From Porodaedalea pini (Eukaryota; Basidiomycota; Agaricomycetes; Hymenochaetales; Hymenochaetaceae), in assembly GCA_002794775.1 (NCBI GenBank), contig NBAY01000021.1, forward strand, positions 434,001 through 498,000: a stretch of 64,000 nucleotides of DNA. Direction: 5' to 3'. Positions 20,854 through 30,910 of this stretch are shown here, piece after piece. How positions within the stretch are numbered: the first letter of the stretch is position 1; the number at the start of each line of letters is the position of its first letter. Below the pieces are notes generated by a model that had not been told where the DNA came from, searched no databases, and saw only the letters and a list, made by a program, of their open reading frames with translations. The position numbers and the translations under genes were made by a program.

Positions 20854-22786
20854 CTACCTCGCCTTTCCCTTCCCCTTTCCTTTCCCCGAGCCTTCTTCCC
20901 GATCCCGTCTCAACCCCCAAGCCCACTGCATCGACGCGACATTAGACCGCATGGCGGCTGCTCTATCTTGCAGCAACGCCGCCTGCTGCTCCAGCTCTGA
21001 AGCGGTGCGCTCCAGCACTCGAGCGTCCCGACCTAGGACAGACAACTCCTGATCCGACTCCGCCTCCGATGAATGAACAGACAGCTCCTCAACCCCGTCA
21101 TCAAACGAGCCGACCCCGACACTAGAATGAGCCAGACGACTAGGCCCAGCTGTCACTGGACCTGTTGGTGGTCTCGTCGACACTCTCGTCGATGCTCTCG
21201 CAGGAGCCCTCGTCGACACTCCAAGAGGCAGCCTCACTGGAGTACTTGGCACCGCACTCGTAGCAGGTCTCGCAGATGACCTAGCAGCAGACCACGACCA
21301 AGGAGGGGGAGCCTGCGCAACCCGCTCATGCATGACGCGGTTCATCACCCAGCCATGCGTCGACAGCTCGCACCTGATCCGGAGCCTCCGACAACTCGTG
21401 CACGCCTTCCCAGGAGTCCCAGTACACTCTATGCCTTGCATCAGGCACTGATCACAACCAGCAGAATGGATGTTGCTACTGCTGTTGTCCTCATCTTCCT
21501 CGGCCTCCTCGTCGTCGCTTCCCTCGCCGTCGCTTCCCTCGCCGTCGCTTCCCTCGCCGTCGCTTCCCTCGCCGTCACTTCCCTCGCCGTCGCTTCCTTC
21601 GTCGATGCTTCCTTCGGCGTCATCGTCAACGTCCTCGTCTTCGTCCTCATCATCTTCACCATCGTCAACCTGACCCTTGTTGCTGCTGCTGTTGCTGTAG
21701 TCGCCCAAAGCAGCACTCATGGATCGACCCCGCAAGCCAAGAACAGTTGAGTCCGAGCCGTTTCCCCCGTAATCTGATTCCCCACGACAACCAGGTGGAG
21801 GACTAGCAGGACTCTCATTGACGACCATCGGAGTTGACTCTTCGCTTGGTGCCCAAGGAGGAATAACCGGACGACGACGGGCGCAGGCAGCAGCACGAGT
21901 CGCCAACTCCTTTTTTGCCCATGCCCGCATTGAAGAAGTACGAGACGCATCACTCTGATCGTCCTCGATTGGTAGATCAGTTTTGTCAGGACCAGATCTC
22001 GTCTGTTGCGCTTGTTGTGGTCATTCCGTCTGTTCCATCCATTCCGTCCGTTCCGCTCGTTGTGCTGGTTCTGCCAGTTCCGCCTGTTGCGTGTCTCTCG
22101 TCCAAGCAGAACCAGCCAGATCGCTTCTGCCAGGAGACCCAAGATCAGGTGCTGTTGGTTGGGCAGACATGCCGTGCCGCATCATCGACACGGGGAGAGA
22201 CTGCTGCCCAAACCGAATCAGCTCATCAAGCTGCTCAGTCTCACTAGCCTGACAAACTCGTTCGTGCTGATCAAACGCAGCCAACTCCTGGTCCAACTCC
22301 GTACTCCCAGGTTCGTTTCGCGCCATCGCTGCCATTTCTGCAGCTATCGCCGCATCAGCCAGGGCGTGCATGGTCTCGTTATCCCGCATCCCGTAGTGAT
22401 CCCTCGCTGCATTCAGGTAGTCGTGCATCTGCTGCCAGCGACTCTCTGGCAGATGAGTCCACATGTCGAGACGGCGAACCTCGGTCATATGGCGACAAAG
22501 CTCAGACCGCATGTACTAAATGAGAGCATCAGGGATAGAGTCACTCATGGTGAACGTTAATACTCACGTCAAAGTCGGCCAAGCCGACTATCCAGGCACG
22601 TACCACCTCTGGCGTCAACGACCACAATGGGAACTCCGTCCACCGCTCGAGGATGCCTTGCTCCCATTCCCGAACCTCTCGCTCGAGCTGCGCCATCGCC
22701 TGGGAACGCTCCGCCGAAATGCCAAGCTGGTAAGACAACATCTTGATGTCGCGATGGATGACGATAAGAGAGAGGGTGCGGACCAC
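20854..22786 (-). pseudogene. Antisense accessory gene of element B: Zn2Cys6-like cluster protein
   Basis: A minus-strand gene between integrase and 3' LTR. Exon 2 (22515-20854) is one frame with a single TGA (about 22021, former CGA). A 52-bp GT-AG intron (22516-22567, GTGAGT...TTTAG) joins it in phase to an upstream exon (22568 to about 22786, start uncertain). The product is over 600 residues: helical N-terminal part, Gln/Glu-rich middle, acidic repeat (DGEGS units, DNA 21510-21600), then CX2CX6CX7CX2CX6C (CDQC...CELS, about 21450-21360). A Pro/Ser linker, a coiled-coil-like stretch and a basic tail (GKGKGKGKAR) follow. The cysteine spacing equals the fungal Gal4-type binuclear zinc cluster, normally DNA-binding; whether this one binds DNA is unknown. 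Element D1 carries an antisense gene of the same plan. Confidence 0.75.
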
Positions 22787-22882
22787 ACGAGGCCAACATA
22801 CGATGCCTTATCCCACGAGCACGAGAGGATTCAGAAGGACGGAGTGACTAGGGACAGTCACTGTTTAAAACGCCCGAGGAGA

Positions 22883-23978
22883 TGTAACACCAACCGGCTC
22901 GTTGGGCACAGAACGAGCGGAACGCACGCGGTGTACGTCACGAAGTCGAAGAGCCTTGACTCAGCAATTGAACGAAGCGGTACACCCGGATCGGCGGAGA
23001 TTACCCAAACACGGAACGCACGCAACGACTGGATCGCACACATCAGCTACTCGGACCGACCCCGGTGCACTTATCTGTGCGCGTGTCCTCTCGACCCTGC
23101 CAAAGGTTCGTTCATTTGCCTTTGTCTAAACAAACATGCGCCAGCCTGGCATTGGTCGTTCCGGCTCTGTACAGAGGATCCCGAAGCTCACCGATGCTAC
23201 GCCAAGTCAACACGCGCTGTCCCCGCCTTTCAGTAGTTCGGATCGTGGAGCCGCTCAAAGGAACACTCAGGAGGCTCAGTGGTAGGACAATAGAGGACTC
23301 GTCTTATTTTATTTCGCCTTTCATGTTTACGCAGGACACTTGTTTAGTATTTATAGAGCGCCGAATGTTGTAGATAAAATAACAATTCCACCCCCGAGTT
23401 TCGATGCCTAACTTTGTGTGATATCTCTCAGGAAGGTCTCTAGGTACTCCTCAGAGCCTTAGTGACTTGAATCGCTCACCTCGACTTCGTTTTATTCGCG
23501 TTGCGCTCGTTGCGCTCGTTCCGTCCGTTCCGTCTTCACCTCGTTCCGCTTCGTTCTCGTTACCTCGACTTCGCTCCCTCTCGTCTCTTATCTTCCGATT
23601 TAGGTCCCATATCTCGCCCCGCTCTCTAGTACTCCAGACGACGTCTGTTAAGCATAGGGACTAGCCGTCCATCCCGAGGACAATCCCGCTCCGAGAAATC
23701 GCACTAGTATTAGCGTGTCTCCGTACCTTCCAACACAGCCACCGATGATCCCCCACACATCTCGAGTGCTCCGCCGGCGCTACGCTTCGAAGACTTCCCT
23801 ACTAATATGCTTCGCCGATTCCGTTGCCCCTGACACACCGGAACGCACGCAACAAGAATCCTGCAATCCGGAACCCATGGGACTTGACCAGAACGAGGGT
23901 ATTGACCCACTAGACACGTCTCCCTCGAACTCATTCATCTGATTCCCATTCACTAACAACCGGAACTCAGTATTATCA
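22883..23978 (+). repeat. Element B second full LTR
   Basis: A 1096-bp LTR equal in length to 11242-12337, with scattered CpG transitions only. It is followed directly, without a target duplication, by the C-family gag (23979). The expected outer flank of B is instead found after the truncated LTR at 26564, so this LTR probably belonged to a different B copy or was joined by recombination. Confidence 0.9.
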
Positions 23979-25343
23979 CCGCCGTGCTCGGTACGAACCC
24001 TCCGTTCGGTAGCGTCACCTTCCCGTTCGCATCCCTCACACACTTGCCTGCCTGGATATACTCCAGCACCTTTGGGCACGACCTAATGTAGTGGCTTGTG
24101 TCGCCACAGAACGCACACCCGGGACTCCTCTGGGACGTCATCGCTGGCGGCGGTCTTTGCCCGAGTGACTGTACCTGAACCTGAATGTTCTTGACTGCTT
24201 CCCACACCATACCGATATCCACTTCCTCCGACTTTACCTTTGACTGATTCGTCGGGTCGGGCGCTCGAGTCGTCGGTACGTCGTCGAAAACCGTACCGGC
24301 CAGGATGTAGTCCGCGTGCTTTACCACCAAATCGATTGTATATGGTTTGCCCGGGGACGGGTCAGCCTCCTTCGTTTCTAGGCGTTGCTGTAACCTGTCC
24401 TTCATCTTGCCCGTAAAGGCTCGAACAAACGTGCGTGCTGCTTCCTCTGCTGAAATGATCGAGTTACGTTCCAAATACTTCGACCTCACCATGAACTCTC
24501 TCTTATACTCTCCGAAATCCTCCCTCGACTGTATTCCTTTACTCCTCCAACCTTCGACGAGCCTGTCGAGGTCTTCCCGGGTGAAGTGCACGCCGGGCGC
24601 CAATGCTGGGTAGAACGCTATAATCGCCTCTTTTGCCTTCGTCCAATCGTTCGCTCCCGTACCGACACCATCGGCGGTATCCCACAGCTCAGCTATGGAA
24701 CTCGAAGCGTAATACTTCGTGTACCGGATCTTCGCCGCGTCGTCTAAGTTGCAGTCAGTCGCGATATATTCGATATCCTCGAAGTACCAAGGAAGGTCTA
24801 ACGGGTTGTGTCCATCGAAGAAGGGAGCGTCTCTGGCTCTGTGATGTGGAGGACGGTTTGACATGATTCTTACTGGGGGTACTGGCTGTACCGGAGCTAC
24901 TACGGTCGATGTCCGGGGCCGCGTAGCCTGTGTGTTAACTGGGTTCGACGGAACTGACAACGTACCGACGGGCGAAGACGTCTGTCCCGGTACGGACGAA
25001 CTAGGATCCGGTAAGACGAGCTGAGCGGTATCGTCTGGGTTGTCGCTCTCGAGCTCGGTTAGTGGTGATGAGCTAGTCGATGGGCTGAGGGGACTGTCGA
25101 CGGAACTGCGGATGAGCTGATTAATGAGAAGGGAGACTGCGCTCCAGAGTCGAATGACGTGTTAAGTTGTTCTAAGTCCGAATCAAGGTAACGCTCTACG
25201 GACTCTGAATCCAAATCCGTAGCGCGCTCTTCGATACGGTGTCTACGCTGCCAAGTGTTAGCAGTTTGATATGGATGAGGGGGTTCAATAGTCTGCTGAG
25301 ATGTCCCACGCGACGAACGCGGTGGACGTGAGGATCGTGACAC
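23979..25343 (-). pseudogene. gag: Element C gag fragment
   Basis: Minus-strand gag starting next to the primer site of C. The first codon reads GTG at 25343 where the homologous B gag has ATG. It is frameshifted between about 25060 and 24960, then open for over 300 codons: a capsid region (DAPFFDG, DLPWYFEDIE) homologous to B gag, and a CCHC knuckle (CAFCGDTSHYIRSC, about 24122-24081). The sequence is cut at 23979, just after the knuckle, by the LTR of B; no C pol is present in the window. The CpG content is higher than in D, so it is a younger relic. Confidence 0.8.
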
Positions 25344-25372
25344 GTTTAACCCCCCTCGTGGTGGGCTCCACT

Positions 25373-26306
25373 TGTAGATCCTGACTTAGGGGTGTCTGGG
25401 ATCAATGGTCCTTTTGGGGACGTGATCGCGTTGCTCTGGGAGGTTAGGGGTAGACTGTGGTGAGATCACTCGACGTACCAGTACGTGTCGGTATGCTTCG
25501 GTACACGCCGGTACATGTCGATATCGAGAACAAAGGTCGGGAACTCCTGTCGGGTCTGTGGTTTGACCAGTACGGAGTCGGTACGCGCAGGTAATCAACA
25601 CCGGTACGATGTGATCACGACGAGCGACGAGGTTCGAGTTACGAAGTATGAGACGAGAGACGGTTTTGAGAGACGAGATGCTAAGACGAAGACGGAATGA
25701 CTACAAGATTACAAGAACTAAGACGGATCGCACTCAAGTTACCCTATCTGAGGGAGACTCTGCGGTAGAACTGACTTCCCCTCTACCTACGACATGGGGT
25801 GCATATTTATACTAAGTCCAAAGATCTATCTACAGTTAATAATTTCCATACGGGCATACTGTGCATATCAGTTGAAACATAGAGAAGTCGAAAGGAAAAG
25901 TCATAGGTCATAGAGGCGCGCATAGAGTGCATAGAAATCAGAAGAACATAGGAAAAACATAAATCATAATGAGGAAAAATGTCCGCTTCGCGTCCGATCA
26001 CACCGGTGCTCCACCGGAACTCAGATCGTCCAATTGGTACGTGGCTCCCGTCGTTGGACAGCAGTCCGGTATGCGTCTTGGCTGTATGCTCCATGTGACC
26101 GTGTCCCTAATCATCAAGATAAGATCTCCGGTACATTCCGGTATGCTTTCAGAGGTGTCGGAATGTGCTGATGATGCGATCGCGAGGTTCTGATTCGAGA
26201 CTGGACCGATCGGGTTGAGTCCGGTACTGATCGGTACGCATCAGAACCAGTTCTTGAATGCTTCTGGAGTGATCGGTGGTGATGGGACGATCGGCACGGC
26301 TCTACA
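25373..26306 (-). repeat. Element C LTR
   Basis: A 934-bp LTR in minus orientation with perfect inverted termini TGTAGA...TCTACA. The primer site (GTGGGCTCCA on plus, 25361-25370) lies two bases outside it, as in B. A minus-strand TATAAATA is near 25806. It contains many CGGTAC/GGTAC words (25470-25620 and 26130-26300). It is inserted within a B LTR: B sequence resumes at 26307 exactly where the LTR C terminus ends. Only one LTR of C is present. Confidence 0.85.
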
Positions 26307-26564
26307 CCGTGCCTTCTGACACAGCCACCGACAATCCCCCACACATCTCAAGCGCTCCGCCGGCGCTACGCTTCGAAGACTTCCCTACTAGTACGCTTCA
26401 CCGATTCTGTTGCCCCTGACACACCGGAATGCACGCAACCCGAATCCTGCGATCCGGAACCCACAGGACTTGACCAGAACGAGGGTATTGACCCACTAGA
26501 CACGTCTCCCTCGAACTCATTCATCTGATTTCCATTCACTAACAACCGGAACTCAGTATTATCA
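26307..26564 (+). repeat. Truncated third B LTR
   Basis: The last 258 bp of a B LTR (matches 12080-12337), starting at CCGTGCC after LTR C and ending ...ATTATCA, followed by A1 pol. This is the original right end of B in A1; its left part is missing. Confidence 0.88.
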
Positions 26565-28408
26565 GCGCTCCTGCCAGCGGAACAAAACTATGAGATCTAC
26601 AACAAGGAGATGCTTGCAATCATTTCAGCACTCAAGGAATGGAGACAGTACCTTCTCAGCACCTGTCACAAGATCGAGATCTGGTCCGACCACGCCAATC
26701 TCACCTACTTCAGGTCAGCGCAGAAGCTGAGCTATCACCAAGCTCACTGGCGGACAGAGCTCGAGGAATTCGACTTCCACCTTGAGCACAAGTCGGGGAA
26801 GACGATGGGCAAGGCAGACTTACTATCACGCAAGGCTGGCTATGATGAAGGCAAGGATGACAATGACAGTGTCATGTTCATCAAGGAGAAGTGGCTGAAT
26901 CGTGGAGTGGTGAGGACATCACATGATGAGGTGTTGGAACGAGTGGGTGAGGCGCAGAGGGTGCAGAATGAGTCGGAGAGGCTGACAGGGATGACGGAGG
27001 TTGACGGTTTGTGGTGGATGAAGGGCAAGGTATACGTTCTGTCGACGATAAAGGAATCTGTGTTGCAGGAGTGTCATGACTCGGTACTGGCTGGGCATCC
27101 AGGAGCGTCGAAAACGGTGGAGCTTGTCCGTCGAGACTTCTGGTGGGCGTCAATGTTCTCTGACGTCCGAGCGTATGTCTGAGGGTGTGATCGTTGTCAG
27201 TGAACAAAGGCTCTGAGGGCATTGAGGTCAAGGCCACTTCACCCGAACGCAGTCCCTGAAGGTCCTTGGGAAATTGTTACAGTCAATCTCATCGGAGAGC
27301 TTCCAGACTCGAAGGGACATAATGCGATCTGCGTCTTTGTGGATAGATTCTCGAAGCAGATGCACGCGATCCTGACGATGACAAAGCTGTCAGTGGAAGG
27401 CATGGCTCAGTTGTACCATGACCACGTCTTCTGCCTCCACAGCCTACCGAAGAAGATCATCCATGACCGTGGCACGCAGTTTGACGCATCGATGATGAAG
27501 GAGCTATACAAACTCCTGCACATCGAAGGCAACCCATCAACGGCATATCACCTGCAAATGGATGGTCAGACTGAATGCATTAACCAAGAGCTCAAACAGT
27601 ACCTTAGGCTCTTCGTTAACCATCAACAATCGGACTGGAAGGACTGGCTCCCCCTCGCAGAATTCGCATACAACAACCACGAACACTCGGCGATAAAGAT
27701 GTCTCCCTTTTACGTGAACACCAGACATCACCCTATGAGCTTTGATACAGTACAAACTTCCTCTGCCAACATGTCAGCAGAAGAATTTGTGAAGCACATC
27801 AAGGAGACTCATCGCATTGCGAAGGACAACCTGGTCAAGGCAGCGGAGGACATGAAGCGCTACCATGACTGGACGGCAGGAACATCGGTGGAGTACCAGG
27901 CTGGCAACAAGGTCTTCCTCGACGGATGAGACATCAGTACAGACTCGCCAACAAAGAAGCTTGCTGACAAATGGTACGGTCCCTTTGACATTGTCAACAA
28001 GGTGGGAGCAAGTGCATACAAGCTCAAGCTCCCAAAGCGATGGAAAAAGGTCCACCCTGTCTTCAACGAAGCCCTACTGAAACACGCTATCGAACTGTCC
28101 TTCGAAGGCCAGAAGCAACAGCCACCGCCACCACCGGAGATTGTCAAAAATGAGGAGGAATACGAAGTCAAGGAAGTCATCGACTCACGTCTGCATTGAG
28201 GAAAACTGCAGTACCTCGTCAAGTGGGTCGGATACAACGAACCAACTTGGCAGCCTGAGACGGACTTCGGTGAGAATGCAAAGGAGGTGATCGCTGAGTT
28301 CTATCAGAAACACCCCGGCGCTCCTCGAAAACTCGACATTCCTCGCCAACGACTCCATCCACTCTTCATTGACACCGAGCCAGATGACCACGATCTTGGT
28401 TGGTCAGG
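26565..28408 (+). pseudogene. pol: A1 pol, second part: RNase H, integrase, chromodomain
   Basis: A1 pol resumes with RNase H (EIYNKEMLAI, SDHANLTYF). The integrase zinc finger has HDSVLAGHPG. The DDE core reads VNLIGE instead of VDLIGE (Asn 27285-27287; GAT to AAT at a CpG), then HDRGTQF and QTECINQE. A GPF-like module and a chromodomain (EYEVKEVIDSRL, then QYLVKWVGYNEPTW, about 28155-28300) complete it. Stops are TGA at about 27181, 27202, 27927 and 28197. The catalytic Asp to Asn change and the stops mean that it is dead. The A2 copy keeps Asp at this position. Confidence 0.88.
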
Positions 28409-28434
28409 ACGCCCAACCTTGAGGGGGGGGGTAA

Positions 28435-28860
28435 TGTCAGGATTTGAACTTTTCCCTTCTTTTATTTTCCTTTTTATCATTTCTTTTCTTTTAATCACTC
28501 CTTTTCATTATAATTAATCATCTTTTTTCAATCATTTCCCACACTCTTTTCACATGACCTTCTTTTGTTCCATTCCATTTGTTTATGTAACTTTAGATAA
28601 TATAGTCTCACGATTGCCACTATATAAGGTCTCAGGAATCGCATGAACTCCTTGTTCTGCTTTTCCTCTTACCTCCGCGATGACCTAGGTGAGACTCGTC
28701 CCCCTTGTATTAGTTTAGACTTGTATTAATCCTCTTACCTCCGCAACAACCTAGCCTGAATATAGTGTGTCCCGAGTCCCCGCTCGAGTAAAGCACATCC
28801 CAGATGACAGTCAGCCAAGGCCTGCCCAGTCCGAGTCGTCTCCTGGACTCCCACCTAACA
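28435..28860 (+). repeat. A1 3' LTR
   Basis: A 426-bp LTR starting TGTCAGGATTTG, right after the G-rich polypurine tract, and ending CACCTAACA. It is about 12 bp shorter than the 5' LTR and shows scattered transitions, so A1 is an old insertion. Confidence 0.9.
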
Positions 28861-29174
28861 GAGAGCTCAGCAAGACAATGCTCTCTTTGGCTGGCACATC
28901 AAATATGGAAGTGTGGAGAGGGCTACACCAGTATTGTAGGTAGTCATTCAGGAAAAAATACATTCCATCATAGAAACAATGGTGCCCATAGTCGAGGAGG
29001 TGTCAGCACAGTATAGCATTATGTGCCTCCACTGACTGATGGTAAAATTAATCCTGGTAAGTTTGCTTATCAATGGCCAAAATAGGGACCTGCTTACGTT
29101 CAATATAAGAGCTCGCTCCAGCCCATGGATCTGATTTTGCATTGAGGCAGCTCCTGCCTCGAGTGATTCTTGCT
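28861..29174. other. Unassigned sequence right of A1
   Basis: 314 bp between the A1 3' LTR and the foldback element. It does not continue the family D gag expected beyond A1. Only short ORFs are present (for example a minus-strand stretch with RALILNVSRSLFWPLISK). I see no recognisable domain, LTR or terminal repeat. It could be the flank of a different A copy brought here by recombination. Confidence 0.4.
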
Positions 29175-30027
29175 TACAGCCATTTTCATAAGTCCTGTGA
29201 CATGTGCATGTCATGTGAAATGAGCTGTGGCTGAGCCAAAATGTCAAAAAATTAGAATGAATACCTATTTTCTCTGTGAATTCTGCACAGTACCTGCTCA
29301 TTAAGTACTCAAAAAAAAGGCACAGTTCTCAGGAGAAGAAATATGTAAAATAGGGAGCAATACATTGACTGTGTAGGTGGGTGGAGATCAAACAAGTGCA
29401 GCTGCTCTGTTCTCTCACCCATTTCCACTGAGATTCAAAAATTATGGCTTCCCTACATCTACCTATAAAATTCTTTCCTGTGTCTGTAAATTAAGTATAT
29501 GACTATATCAACATATCCTGCAAGTTTGAAGCCAATCCATTCAGTATTCATGGTGCAGCAGCAAGATTTGTGTTCCACTTCAAGCTCTTTCCACCCTCCT
29601 TTTCTCACAACAGGTCTTGCAGAGTAGAACACAAATCTTGCTGCTGCACCATGAATACTGAATGGATTGGCTTCAAACTTGCAGGATATGTTGGTATAGT
29701 CATATACTTAATTTACAGACACAGGAAAGAATTTTATAGGTAGATGTAGGGGAGCCATAATTTCTGAATCTCAGTGGAAATGGGTGAGAGAACAGAGCAG
29801 CTGCACTTGTTTGATCTCCACCCACCTACACAGTCAATGTATTGCTCCCTATTTTACATATTTCTGCTCCTGAGAACCATGCCTTTTTTTTGAGTACTTA
29901 ATGAGTGGGTACTGTGCAGAATTCACAGAGAAAATAGGTGTTCATTCTAATTTTTTGACATTTTGGCTCAGCCATGGCTCATTTCATGTGACATGCATGT
30001 GTCACAGGACTTATGAAAACAGCTGTA
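29175..30027. mobile_element. Foldback/MITE-like element with about 400-bp inverted arms
   Basis: The left arm (29175-29575) and right arm (29627-30026) are near-perfect inverted copies around a 51-bp spacer. The ends read TACAGCCATTTTCATAAGTC and its complement, slightly diverged on the right. The outer 145 bp of the arm recurs at 61039-61183, next to the KDZ transposase, with differences almost only at CpG sites. There is no coding capacity. I infer a non-autonomous DNA element, possibly mobilised by a KDZ-type transposase. No clear 8-bp target duplication is visible (flanks ATTCTTGCT and ATGTCCAC). Confidence 0.75.
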
Positions 30028-30035
30028 ATGTCCAC

Positions 30036-30858
30036 TGTAGCGATTAACCATTGCCTACATGCCGGCCAAGTCTTTCCCCCTCACTTACACTACTCCTTTG
30101 ACTCCCTTTACCAGCCGCCAAACATTACCATTGATACATTCACAATCGGCAGCCAGCTCTTTATTATAATTCTTGGTATGGACATGGTCAGATGGACGGA
30201 TGTCATACGAACTCGATCAGCACATGGATGACCAACTCTCATGGGCACAGGTGGAAGGATTAGGCAAGTAGGACAAGGACGTGGGATATGGTTGCACAGC
30301 GGTGGGAGACAAGAGAGCAGGTTGGGTGCTATAACATTGCTCCATGATAATTGGCTGCATGATGTGCACAGGCTGATCATCAACTCACCTTCACATCTGT
30401 TCACACAGACTTGACCAAGTCTTGCACTGCTTTCTCTGCTTCAGTTTAGTATAAATTTGTGGAAGTTTGTAGATGGAATGGCATATGGGGACAAGTACAG
30501 AGATAGACAGTACCCCTCTACCTCCATACAGCAGCAATCTACTACATGCATTTCTACCCACTACTCGCCCGACTCTCACTCTGAAAACAGTATACACTGA
30601 CTCTGTCACCAACTCTCAGAACTCTGTCACCCAATTGCTGAATGCCCTCGGCCACTGTCATAAGTGCTAATTCTACCCACCCAAGTCTTGGTCCAACCAG
30701 AATCCTGCACGTATCCGTATTGCCAAGTCTTCATATCTCAAACCTTGCTCTACTTAGGTTGTCCCTCTCAGTATACTGAGTCACCACAGTCCCCCTTGGG
30801 CTGAACATGAGCACTAGCCCAGATTGCCCTTCAGATTAGAGGAGTCTGCACCCCTACA
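30036..30858 (+). repeat. D1 5' LTR
   Basis: An 823-bp LTR, TGTAGCGATTAACC... to ...GCACCCCTACA, with inverted termini TGTAG/CTACA. A TATAAAT box lies near 30449. Other copies are at 38982-39800 and 44456-45299 (both minus) and 49192-56736 (split). A decayed tRNA-type primer site (TGGAGCCTACTAC, 30862) follows after the spacer CAT. Confidence 0.88.
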
Positions 30859-30910
30859 CATTGGAGCCTACTACAAATGGGACAAGGTGCCTCATCTAAG
30901 TATCAGGTTG

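Larger units (their letters stand above)
11242..26564 (+). mobile_element. Element B composite: large Ty3-like element with nested F and C
   Basis: B lies inside the RNase H region of A1. Parts are 5' LTR, tRNA-type primer site, gag-protease, pol, a long 3' section with an antisense gene, and a full LTR at 22883-23978, then a C-family gag and LTR, then a truncated third B LTR (26307-26564). B from first LTR to second is about 11.0 kb without F. The outer ends carry GTGC (11238-11241) and GCGC (26565-26568), a 4-bp duplication with one C/T change; the A2 copy shows the unbroken site AAGTGCTCCTGCC. All ORFs carry stops. Confidence 0.85.
312..28860 (+). mobile_element. Element A1: degraded Ty3/gypsy chromovirus with nested insertions
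   Basis: A1 has a 5' LTR (312-749), self-complementary primer site, gag, protease-RT-RNase H-integrase-chromodomain pol, a polypurine tract of G residues (28420-28431) and a 3' LTR (28435-28860). Without element E (2535-9506) and the B composite (11242-26564) it is about 6.25 kb, matching sister copy A2 on the minus strand (about 6.27 kb without its solo LTR). The two flanks do not give a target duplication: TACAC on the left and GAGAG on the right. All ORFs are broken, mostly by CGA-to-TGA changes, so it is inactive. Confidence 0.9.

Noticed and set aside
21470..21750. Plus-strand Ser-rich and Val/Ala-rich ORFs
   Set aside because: Shadows of the acidic repeat of the antisense gene; no start context and no continuation on either side.
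29175..30027. CRISPR-like or palindromic array
   Set aside because: The structure is one long inverted repeat, not spaced direct repeats, and the genome is eukaryotic.
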